Assembly (NCBI GenBank): GCA_036381835.1
Contig: DASVCA010000069.1
Coordinates: forward strand, 1-42,992
Length of the DNA: 42,992 bases
Source: DASULK01 sp036381835
GTDB lineage: Bacteria; Actinomycetota; Actinomycetes; Mycobacteriales; Micromonosporaceae
Direction of reading: 5' to 3'
Both the position numbers and the translations under genes were made by a program. The notes below the pieces were generated by a model. It saw nothing but the letters and a program-made list of their open reading frames with translations, made no database searches and was not told the origin of the DNA. Positions 10,932 to 17,663 of the stretch are shown here, piece by piece. The stretch's first letter is position 1; every line of letters starts with the position of its first letter.

Positions 10932-11077
10932 CCGACCGGTGAATCGAGGGGGGCGCCGCACCCGCGGTTCGGCGACCGGCATGATTAGGGGGAGAACGGG
11001 CAGGCCGGGTATCGGTCTGCCGGATGAGCGGGCGCGGGCCGGATCGGCCCGGTGGAGACGACGACGGTGGGGGAGCG

Positions 11078-11758
11078 GTGACGCAGGTGGTACGAACCGG
11101 GCGGTGTGTGGTCGCGGTGGACGGGCCTTCCGGTTCGGGCAAATCCACGGTCTCTCGCCGGTTGGCGGGCGCGATCGGTGCCCGCTATCTCGACACCGGA
11201 GCGATGTACCGCGCGGTCACCTGGGCGGTGCTGCGCGCCGGCGTTGACCCGCAGGACGCCGATTCGGTGGGCAAGGTGGCCCGCGAAGTCGACATCGAGA
11301 TCGAGACCGATCCGCAGACGTCCAGGATCCGCGCCGACGGTGTCGATGTCAGCGTCGACATCCGCGGACCCGAGGTGACCGGGGCGGTGTCCGCGGTCGC
11401 CGCCGTCCCGGCGGTGCGCGAGGTGCTCGTCGCCCGGCAGCGGGATCTGATCACCGCCGCCGGGCGGATCGTGGTCGAGGGCCGGGACATCGGTACCGTG
11501 GTCGCCCCGGACGCCGACCTCAAGGTCTACCTGACCGCGTCCCCGGAGGCCCGGGCGCAGCGGCGCAGCGCCGAGGACGCCGCCGACGTGCTGCTGACCG
11601 CCGCCGATCTGGCCCGCCGTGACCACCTAGACTCCACCCGTACGGTCGATCCGCTGCGCCAGGCCCCCGACGCGATCGTGCTGGACACCACGGATCTCGG
11701 CATCGACGAGGTGGTCACCCGGCTGCTGGCTCTGCTCGACGGTCGGGTGCCGGCGTGA
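11078..11758 (+). CDS. cmk: Cytidylate kinase
   Basis: Phosphorylates CMP/dCMP with ATP. About 226 residues. P-loop VAVDGPSGSGKST near the N terminus, then ARYLDTGAMYRA (substrate-binding), VEGRDIGTVVAPDADLKVYLTA, and the LID arginines around ARRDHLDSTR. Start: GTG 11078 after a GGGGGAG stretch gives the family's usual N terminus. An in-frame ATG at 11024 would add 18 Gly/Asp-rich residues without a good ribosome site, and GTG 11087 is also possible. It overlaps der by 4 nt (GTGA), so cmk-der is a translationally coupled pair. A 146-nt gap separates it from rluB. Confidence 0.94.
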   Translation: MTQVVRTGRCVVAVDGPSGSGKSTVSRRLAGAIGARYLDTGAMYRAVTWAVLRAGVDPQDADSVGKVAREVDIEIETDPQTSRIRADGVDVSVDIRGPEVTGAVSAVAAVPAVREVLVARQRDLITAAGRIVVEGRDIGTVVAPDADLKVYLTASPEARAQRRSAEDAADVLLTAADLARRDHLDSTRTVDPLRQAPDAIVLDTTDLGIDEVVTRLLALLDGRVPA

Positions 11759-13164
11759 CCGAGTACGTGGAGAACGGCTGGGTGGAGTCGGCCGAGCAGG
11801 ACGAGCGACCGGACGCCCTACCGGACGGGCGGGTGCCGGTGGTGGCGGTGGTAGGCCGCCCCAACGTCGGCAAGTCGACGCTGGTTAACCGGCTCATCGG
11901 CCGCCGCCAGGCGGTGGTCGAGGATGTGCCGGGGGTGACTCGTGACCGGGTCTCCTACGATGCGCAGTGGTCCGGCCGCCTATTCACCGTCGTGGACACC
12001 GGCGGCTGGGAGCCGGACGCGCGGGACCGTGCCGCGGCCATCGCCGCCCAGGCGGAGGCCGCGGTGGCGACCGCGGACGTGGTGCTGTTCGTGGTGGACG
12101 CCACGGTCGGCGCGACCGATGTCGACGAGGCCGCGGTCCGGATGCTGCGACGCAGCGCGAAGCCCGTCCTGCTGGTGGCGAACAAGGTCGACAATCCCGG
12201 CCTGGAAGCCGAAGCGGCCGAACTGTGGTCGCTCGGGCTCGGCGAGCCGCATCCGGTCTCCGCCCTACACGGGCGGGGGGCCGGGGACCTGCTCGACGCG
12301 CTGCTGGACGCGCTGCCCGAGCCGCCGCCGGTCGTCGAGTCCGGACCGCGGGGCCCGCGCCGCGTCGCGCTCGTCGGCCGTCCGAACGTGGGCAAGTCGA
12401 GCCTGCTCAACCGCCTGTCGGGACAGGAGCGGGCGGTGGTCGACGCGGTGGCCGGCACCACCGTTGACCCGGTCGACAGCCTGGTGGAGCTCGGCGGGGA
12501 AATCTGGCGGTTCGTGGACACCGCCGGGTTGCGCAAGCGGGTGGACCGGGCGAGCGGGACGGAGTACTACGCGAGTCTGCGCACCGCGGCGGCGATCGAA
12601 GCGGCCGAGGTGGCCGTGGTGCTGTTGGACGCCGGCGAACCGATCAGTGAGCAGGACCAGCGCATCCTGTCCATGGTGGTCGACGCCGGGCGCGCCCTGG
12701 TGATCGCCTTCAACAAGTGGGATCTGGTCGACGAGGACCGGCGGTACTACCTGAACCGGGAGATCGAGCGGGAGCTGCGCCGGGTGACCTGGGCGATCCG
12801 GGTGAACGTGTCGGCGAAGACCGGTCGTGCCGTGGACAAGCTGGCTCCGGCGCTGCGCACCGCCTTGGCCGGCTGGGAGACCCGGGTGTCGACGGGCCGG
12901 CTCAACCAGTGGCTGACCGAGCTGGTGCAGGCAACCCCGCATCCGGTGCGCGGCGGCCGGGCGCCGCGGGTGCTCTTCGGTACGCAGGCCGGCACCTGTC
13001 CGCCGAAGTTCGTCCTCTTCACTACCGGTCCGCTCGACGCCGGCTATCAGCGCTTCATCGAGCGACGGTTGCGTGAGGAGTTCGGCTTCGAGGGCAGCCC
13101 GATCGAGATCGTCGTACGCCCGCGCAAGCAGAACGGCCGCGGTGCCCGCGGCAAGTCTCGCTGA
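11755..13164 (+). CDS. der: Ribosome biogenesis GTPase Der (EngA)
   Basis: 469 residues with two tandem GTPase domains, unique to this family. Domain 1 has GRPNVGKST (34-42), DTGG (81-84) and NKVD (143-146). Domain 2 has GRPNVGKSS (208-216), DTAG (255-258) and NKWD (320-323). A KH-like domain follows to the C terminus, ending in a basic Lys/Arg tail. It acts in 50S subunit maturation. GTG 11755 overlaps the cmk stop by 4 nt. It is the last gene of the conserved housekeeping block before the tRNA-Pro island. Confidence 0.96.
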   Translation: MTEYVENGWVESAEQDERPDALPDGRVPVVAVVGRPNVGKSTLVNRLIGRRQAVVEDVPGVTRDRVSYDAQWSGRLFTVVDTGGWEPDARDRAAAIAAQAEAAVATADVVLFVVDATVGATDVDEAAVRMLRRSAKPVLLVANKVDNPGLEAEAAELWSLGLGEPHPVSALHGRGAGDLLDALLDALPEPPPVVESGPRGPRRVALVGRPNVGKSSLLNRLSGQERAVVDAVAGTTVDPVDSLVELGGEIWRFVDTAGLRKRVDRASGTEYYASLRTAAAIEAAEVAVVLLDAGEPISEQDQRILSMVVDAGRALVIAFNKWDLVDEDRRYYLNREIERELRRVTWAIRVNVSAKTGRAVDKLAPALRTALAGWETRVSTGRLNQWLTELVQATPHPVRGGRAPRVLFGTQAGTCPPKFVLFTTGPLDAGYQRFIERRLREEFGFEGSPIEIVVRPRKQNGRGARGKSR

Positions 13165-13167
13165 TCT

Positions 13168-13214
13168 ACCGGCCGTCGTGCAGCCACTGCCTGATCTTCG
13201 TCAGCCGGTTTTTT
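13168..13214 (+). terminator. Possible terminator after der
   Basis: ACCGGC (13168-13173) can pair with GCCGGT (13204-13209) around a 30-nt loop containing a small CTGA/TCAG inner stem, and six T residues (13209-13214) follow. The stem is short and the loop long, so this is tentative. Confidence 0.3.
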
Positions 13215-13287
13215 CAGCACAGTATCCTAGGATGCTCTAGCGGATATGACAGGGCGCTCAACCACGCAGCGACCCCGGTGGGGCGGA

Positions 13288-13317
13288 TGTGCATCGGTCA
13301 ACCGGCTACGCTAGGCT
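13288..13317 (+). promoter_or_regulatory. Putative promoter of the tRNA-Pro gene
   Basis: A -10-like TAGGCT (13312-13317) lies 35 bp before the tRNA. TGTGCA (13288-13293), 18 bp upstream, is a weak -35. Position is right for a short tRNA leader. The boxes are only a moderate match. Confidence 0.35.
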
Positions 13318-13352
13318 GTATCCGCCTGCAGCACGGCGATTCGGCGGGGCAA

Positions 13353-13430
<78 letters not shown>

Positions 13431-13433
13431 GGT

Positions 13434-13470
13434 AAAAGGGCCATCTCGCATGTTCCGAGATGGCCCTTTT
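13434..13470 (+). terminator. Strong intrinsic terminator after tRNA-Pro
   Basis: A perfect 15-bp stem (positions 13434-13448 with 13456-13470) and 7-nt loop. The stem begins with AAAA and ends in TTTT, so it supplies its own T-run. It can work on both strands and would also stop transcription of the integrase relic, whose stop codon is 20 bp away on the minus strand. Confidence 0.85.
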
Positions 13471-13489
13471 AATCTTGTACAGCAGCGGG

Positions 13490-13751
13490 TTACCGATCCA
13501 GACTCTCGCCAAGCCGCCGCAGGGCATCACGCGTGGCCTTCGATGACACTTGCGCGTAAACCTCCATCGTGATCGAGAAGTCGGCTTGCCGAAGGATCGC
13601 CATCGCGATTCGCGGATGAACGTCCAGGTCCACGAGAACGGATGGCCGGCAGCTTGACGAGTCCCGCAACGTTCTTCGTCACGAGTTCTGCAATTTGGGC
13701 ATGTGACAGTGCGGATCGCAGCATGCCTCCAATGCCTCTGATGGTGCGAGC
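13490..13751 (-). pseudogene. Tyrosine integrase, internally deleted and frameshifted
   Basis: Two recognisable pieces lie in different frames. The upstream part (13751 to about 13644) reads RTIRGIGGMLRSALSHAQI then ELVTKNVAGLVKLP, the end of the core-binding domain of actinobacterial phage/plasmid integrases. The downstream part (about 13639 to the TAA at 13490-13492) reads HPRIAMAILRQADFSITMEV, YAQVSSKATRDALRRLGE, the C-terminal segment carrying the nucleophile Tyr. They join directly near 13640. The roughly 150 residues between, with the catalytic Arg, Lys and His-x-x-Arg, are gone. The N terminus is also missing. Its stop is 64 nt from the tRNA end, as expected for an integrase beside its att site. 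Confidence 0.8.
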
Positions 13752-13839
13752 GGCGCCGATGGTGACCAAAGCATCATGCGGGCCATGGAAGATGAGCTCT
13801 GTGCAACCGAACGCCGAGCTGTCGAGACCGCTGAACCCA

Positions 13840-14101
13840 CCCCGTACCGCGGGTCGTTCCGCCGCCGCGACATCGGCACGCACCAGTAGGGAAGTTCTTC
13901 CATCGGCAGCACGTATACCGTGCCGCCGTAGTCGAACGCCTGCCGTTCGGCGTACATAAGCCGATCGAGGTCCTCTGACCGGTAGTCGACAACCCGGCCA
14001 TGAAGGGCAAGGTCGTGACTGCGAGCGATCACGTTGAGCGGATCCACCTGGATCAGGCCCGCCTGCCGTACCGCCTGACGGATTCCCGTCGGCCCGGCCA
14101 C
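13840..14101 (-). pseudogene. YcaQ/AlkZ-type DNA glycosylase fragment (HTH_42 family)
   Basis: About 87 residues read GLIQVDPLNVIARSHDLAL, DYRSEDLDRLMYAERQAFDY, GGTVYVLPMEELPYW. This matches the central part of winged-helix YcaQ/DUF1006 proteins, where the Q-x-D segment (QVD here) carries the catalytic residue in AlkZ-type interstrand-crosslink glycosylases. Family members are 350-400 residues long; both ends are missing. The open frame continues to 13679, but the sequence after RYG no longer looks like the family. It is a broken cargo or chromosomal remnant inside the island. Confidence 0.65.
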
Positions 14102-14175
14102 AGACCTTGTGACCCGAGCACGAAGCGACTCCGTACCTGCTGCGAGACCTGAATGACCATGGTCGTCGCCGTGGT

Positions 14176-14472
14176 ATGCCGCGGTGCGCGGTGAACATGC
14201 TGGAGTACAAGGCCGCCCGTGCCGGGCGGCACCTGGTGCGGATCGGCCGGTTCACACCCACCTCGCGGGCGTGCTCCGCCTGCGGGGTTCTCGACGGCCC
14301 CAAACCCCTGAGCGTCCGAATCTGGACGTGTAGGGTTTGCGGCACCCGGCACGACTGGGACGTCAACGCCGCGCGTAACATCCTCGCAGCAGGACGGGCG
14401 GAGAGGCTAAAACGCCTGCGGAGGGACCGCGGAATCCCCGGTCTTCAGGCCGAGGAGCGCGTCAATCGTTGA
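14176..14472 (+). pseudogene. TnpB (IS200/IS605-type OrfB), C-terminal remnant
   Basis: 98 residues holding only the last part of TnpB: LEYKAARAGRHLVRIGRFTP, the zinc ribbon with two CxxC pairs (CSAC and CRVC), and the RuvC-III motif HDWDVNAARNIL with its catalytic Asp. The first 250 or more residues, including RuvC-I and RuvC-II, are absent, so no nuclease is made. No TnpA or IS605 terminal hairpins were recognised nearby. A true start is unlikely; the ATG at 14176 is just the first in frame. Confidence 0.8.
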
Positions 14473-14503
14473 CAAGGCGCACGACCTCCGCAAAGATCAG
14501 CGC

Positions 14504-14755
14504 ATGACCGCCGACGGGTCTAACGCGCCTGCTGGGCCCGAGTCCCAGTTGTCTCGGGAGATTCCGCTTCGCAAGATGTGGCTCTTTGCCCCGTTTGGCT
14601 TAGCGGGCGCTATCGCCGGCGCGGTGATCGCTCCAAACCCCGAACGCTGGATATTCCTTTGGGTGTTCTTTGCATCGCTTAGCGTGCTCGTCTGGCTGAC
14701 TCGTGTCGAATTGCGACGGCGCAAGCCGGCGGAGCAGTCGGACGAACGACGGTAG
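14504..14755 (+). CDS. Small membrane protein, unknown function
   Basis: 83 residues. A short polar N terminus is followed by two predicted membrane helices (about 27-44, LFAPFGLAGAIAGAVIA, and 48-66, WIFLWVFFASLSVLVWL) and a basic C-terminal tail RVELRRRKPAEQ. This fits a positive-inside topology. No clear ribosome site precedes ATG 14504. It may be original cargo of the island or a leftover. Coding is supported by the coherent topology, but no family is recognised. Confidence 0.45.
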   Translation: MTADGSNAPAGPESQLSREIPLRKMWLFAPFGLAGAIAGAVIAPNPERWIFLWVFFASLSVLVWLTRVELRRRKPAEQSDERR

Positions 14756-15257
14756 CAGCGGGCCTGCCAACTGCCTGGCGAGGCCAGAAGGGTGTACGGT
14801 CCATCAACCACGAGCTATGACCTGGTCTTCGTGCCCCCGAAGCGGCGATTAGTCCTGGGATGACGCGTTGGACGCGGCAGAGGAGGCCGACAGCGACGAG
14901 CGCCCAAGCGGCGAGGTACGACCCCCAGCTGGGGCTGCCGTTGTCCGATGCCACCGCGCAGCTGGAGCTTGCTGTCAGGATGTTCGATGAGGTCGCGGCG
15001 TCCTTCGCGGAACAAGGAATCTTAGCTCCAGCCATGGCTGAGTGACTATCTGGGTAACGGCGGGTACGAGCGGCGGCGGACGATCGTGGACAATTGCTGC
15101 AGGTAGATGCCCACGTGGAGCAGGTCGGCGAGCGGTGTTGGCTTCCTGGGGGGCGAATACCTCTGCGGTTGGCGCTGCTGGGCGAGTAATACAGCAGGGA
15201 AGTACAGCAACGTGAGCGGTCACACCGCGTCGCAGAAGTGCCCGGCAGCCGGGGTAA
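14756..15257. other. Decayed stretch without a convincing gene
   Basis: All frames are short or interrupted. One open frame, 14860-15045, encodes 61 residues ending in an amphipathic helix (LELAVRMFDEVAASFAEQGI) but has no ribosome site and no recognised family. A 12-bp direct repeat GAGCGGTCACAC occurs at 15214-15225 and again at 15312-15323, 98 bp apart, with unclear meaning. This is best read as eroded mobile DNA. Confidence 0.5.
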
Positions 15258-15539
15258 CCCGACACTGGACCTCATCGGACCGAGCTGCGTCCGCATTTCG
15301 AGGCCGCGTTTGAGCGGTCACACGTCACGATCGACTTCGCGAGGTTCTCTGGTGAGACGCTGCGAGACGCGCTCGAGCGCCTGCACCGCGCCGTCTACCC
15401 AACGAAGCGACATGCCGTCAACGACGTCACCCGCTACCTCGAGTTCCGCTACAACACTAGGCGAATCCACTCTGGACGCGGATACCGGACGCCGCAAGAA
15501 GTCCACGACGAGTACCTGGAACGACAGCTCGCAGCGTAG
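15258..15539 (+). pseudogene. IS3-family transposase OrfB, C-terminal fragment
   Basis: The frame is open from a TAA at 15255 to TAG at 15537-15539. Its last 50 residues, AVYPTKRHAVNDVTRYLEF then RYNTRRIHSGRGYRTPQEV, are the end of the DDE integrase-core (rve) domain of IS3-type OrfB proteins, including the RYN-x-x-R-x-H signature. The catalytic Asp residues lie upstream in intact proteins and are not present. The preceding 40 residues (HFEAAFERSHVTIDFARFSG) are not recognised and may come from another gene joined by deletion. Confidence 0.7.
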
Positions 15540-15604
15540 AAATCTCGCTACCCAACTGTCCGGAATCTTCGGGGCACACCAACGAAGCCACCGTTACCAC
15601 CTAT

Positions 15605-16347
15605 TCAGGGTCTTCGAAGTCGACCGGGCTTGAGGTGTCCGCGGGCTTTGCGGGTGGTTGCGCAGCGTAGGCGTAGGCGCTGGTTGTCCGGGTTGCGGAA
15701 GCCGAGGGCGTTGCGTGCGGCGGGTTTGACGACTCGATTGATGCCTTCGCTGGTGGCGTTGGTGATCCGGGTGTGGATGAACGCTTCGATGTGGGGCCAC
15801 CACTGCTCGATGGTGCGGGCGAGGCGGTCGAGTTCGGGATTGGTGGGCGCGGGGGCACCAGTCGTAGAAGGCGAACAGGTGTTGGGAGATGCGGTGGCGG
15901 TCCGGGCCGGTGTGGGCGCAGGCGAGCGGGTCTCGGAGTTTCTCCTTGTGATGTGGGCGGCGAGGATGTCGTAGCCGGGGTCACCGAGGTCGATCAGGGT
16001 GTTCCACATGCGGGCGAAGCGGGGCTTGGAGAGGTTCTCCCGGTTGCGGGTGGAGGTTACGTACGTCCCGCTCGCCGTCTGAAGTGTTCCACCACGATGG
16101 TCGCCTGGGGTAGGGCGGTGCGTACGGCGCATAGGAACACGGTGCACATGTCGATCGCGCACTTGCTTGCGCCGGCCGGCGGTGCGGGTGCGTAGCCAGT
16201 CGGCGACGGTGTCGGCGCTGCGGCCTTCGACCTGGCCGAGTAGTCCTCGCCCGCCGCCGATGTCGACGAATCCGACGTGCCACCGGTCGGCGATCATCTC
16301 CCATACCCCGGTATCCGGGTCGAGTCGCAACCTCGGCTTTTTTCGGT
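15605..16347 (-). pseudogene. ISL3-family transposase, truncated and frameshifted
   Basis: Reads, from 16347 down: KKPRLRLDPDTGVWEMIADR, WHVGFVDIGGGRGLLGQVEG, RSADTVADWL in one frame; AIDMCTVFLCAVRTALPQAT and IVVEHF in a second; then RFARMWNTLIDLGDPGYDIL and, near the end, RTIEQWWPHIEAFIHTRITN, ATSEGINR, GFRNP. These are the successive blocks of ISL3 transposases, including the second catalytic Asp and the final Glu. At least two frame changes interrupt it. The N-terminal third with the zinc finger and first Asp is missing. It abuts the attR-like repeat. Confidence 0.8.
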
Positions 16348-16409
16348 GCAGGTATGGTGACTCCTACCTCTGCAGGCTTGGGAACCTCCAACCAATCCGG
16401 GGCAGCTCA

Positions 16410-16442
16410 GGTCGTCGGCCTGAATCCGGCCATCCTGACGCA
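16410..16442 (+). repeat. attR-like degenerate copy of the tRNA-Pro 3' end
   Basis: Matches 13398-13430 at 27 of 33 bases. The T stem GTCGG/CCGGC is intact, but the loop has lost the TTC (CCTGAAT), and the acceptor strand carries changes, so it could not complete a tRNA. The sequence before it shows no D or anticodon arm. It is followed by its own terminator hairpin, as the real tRNA is. Confidence 0.65.
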
Positions 16443-16446
16443 ACGC

Positions 16447-16479
16447 AGAGGGCATATCCGATCGGTGGATATGCCCTCT
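16447..16479 (+). terminator. Hairpin following the degenerate tRNA end
   Basis: A perfect 13-bp stem (16447-16459 with 16467-16479) with a 7-nt loop. It has the same layout as the tRNA-Pro terminator and shares the AGGGC-type stem base. It may have arrived with an ancestral tRNA 3' segment. On the minus strand it lies 74 bp beyond the FNT gene and could terminate it. Confidence 0.65.
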
Positions 16480-16552
16480 TGTCGTAGCTGGTCACCGCCC
16501 CAGAAACTCGGTATGACTGCAAGCGGTGCACTGGCCGGCGGTCGCTTTCCGG

Positions 16553-17410
16553 TCACGGGACCGCGTTCACCTTCGGCCGGGACGTCAGGCCCTTCGCGGC
16601 GAGTCGGCTACCGGCCGTGCTGGTACGGGCGTGCGTGGCGTACAACGCGAGTCCGACGAAGATCAGGCCCCCGACCAGGTTGCCGACTACCGTGGGGATC
16701 TCGTTCCAGACGAGGTAATCCCCGATCGAGAAGTCGCCGCCGAGCATCAGGCCGGATGGGAACAGGAACATGTTCACCACCGAGTGCTCGAACCCCATGT
16801 AGAAGAAGACCAGGATGGGCATCCACATGCCGATCACCTTGCCCGACACCGATGTCGAGATCATCGCGGCGACGACCCCGGTGGAGACCATCCAGTTGCA
16901 CAGGACACCGCGGATGAAGAGGGTCAGCATCCCGGCGGCACCGTGGTCGGCGTATCCGACCGTCCGCGATGCGCCGATCTCGCCCAGCCGTCGGCCGACC
17001 TCGTTCGGTTCCACGGTGAAGACGAAGGTGAGGACCACGGCCATCATGAGCGCCACCGTGAGCGCCCCGGCGAAGTTGCCGACGAAGACCAGACCCCAGT
17101 TTCGCAGGACCGAACGCACCTTGACCCCCGGCCGCCGATCGATCAACGCGAGGGGGACGAGAGTGAACACGCCGGTCAGCAGGTCGAATCCGAGTAGATA
17201 CAGCAGGCAGAAGCCGATGGGGAAGAGCAGCGCCCCGATGAGGGGCTGACCTGTCTCCACGGTGATGGTGACCGCGAACGCCGCGGAGAGCGCGAGAATC
17301 GCACCGGCCATGTAGGCGCGGATCACCGTGTCGCGGGTGGACATGAAAACTTTCGACTCGCCTGCGTCCACCATCTTCGCGACGAACTCTGTGGGGTTCA
17401 CATAGGACAT
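16553..17410 (-). CDS. Formate/nitrite transporter (FNT) family channel
   Basis: 285 residues with six predicted membrane helices in the aquaporin-like FNT fold. Family blocks are seen: an N-terminal amphipathic segment, GALLFPIGFCLLYLLGFDLLTGVF (second and third helices), NWGLVFVGNFAGAL, GVLCNWMVSTGVVAAMIS, and GFEHSVVNMFLFPSGLM, which contains the central His. FNT pentamers conduct formate, nitrite or hydrosulfide. Which anion is used cannot be told here. Start ATG 17410 has GAGG about 10 nt upstream. The in-frame TTG at 17425 would bury that site. It lies downstream of katG but is separated by a strong terminator and has its own putative promoter. Confidence 0.92.
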   Translation of the reverse strand: MSYVNPTEFVAKMVDAGESKVFMSTRDTVIRAYMAGAILALSAAFAVTITVETGQPLIGALLFPIGFCLLYLLGFDLLTGVFTLVPLALIDRRPGVKVRSVLRNWGLVFVGNFAGALTVALMMAVVLTFVFTVEPNEVGRRLGEIGASRTVGYADHGAAGMLTLFIRGVLCNWMVSTGVVAAMISTSVSGKVIGMWMPILVFFYMGFEHSVVNMFLFPSGLMLGGDFSIGDYLVWNEIPTVVGNLVGGLIFVGLALYATHARTSTAGSRLAAKGLTSRPKVNAVP

Positions 17411-17486
17411 GAAGGTTTTCCTCAAGCGACGAGAGATCGAGATCTGCCGGCAGGTCCGGGACCGGGCCGTCCCGGTCAGTTTCGGG

Positions 17487-17516
17487 ACTATAGGAGTCCG
17501 TCGGTGCGCTGATCCA
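17487..17516 (-). promoter_or_regulatory. Putative promoter and overlapping inverted repeat for the FNT gene
   Basis: On the minus strand a -10 TATAGT (17492-17487) lies 18 bp from TGGATC (17516-17511), about 77 bp before the FNT start. The -10 sits in a 15-bp inverted repeat (GGACT-5-AGTCC), which could be a regulator site. The -10 is strong and the -35 weak. Confidence 0.5.
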
Positions 17517-17619
17517 TTGTCTGCGAGGAAATCCGTCAGGTACCGGTTCGGTCCAGAAAGGTGCGGCGGCTCGGGCGCGGCCGATTGCGAAGCGGTCGAT
17601 CGGGTGGAAGGTGGTTCGT

Positions 17620-17658
17620 GACGGTCGGGTCGGCCGGCTCACGGCCGACCCGACCGTC
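17620..17658 (-). terminator. katG terminator
   Basis: A perfect 17-bp inverted repeat (17620-17636 with 17642-17658) and 5-nt loop starts 5 nt after the katG stop. No T-tract, as in many high-GC terminators. It argues that katG and the FNT gene are separate transcription units. Confidence 0.75.
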
Positions 17659-17663
17659 GAGGA

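Noticed and set aside
13527..14381. A single 284-aa minus-strand protein
   Set aside because: The open frame runs across pieces of unrelated origin: integrase at its 3' end and a region antisense to TnpB at its 5' end. Only the integrase-like part is supported.
14860..15045. 61-codon plus-strand open frame in the island
   Set aside because: No ribosome site, no family, and it lies within a stretch of decayed mobile DNA; mentioned only under the intergenic entry.
15605..16347. An intact ISL3 insertion sequence
   Set aside because: The N-terminal third is missing and the protein blocks fall in at least two frames; no terminal inverted repeats were found by eye.
16410..16442. A second functional tRNA-Pro gene
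   Set aside because: Only the T arm and acceptor 3' strand are present, the TTC of the T loop is lost and there is no anticodon arm.
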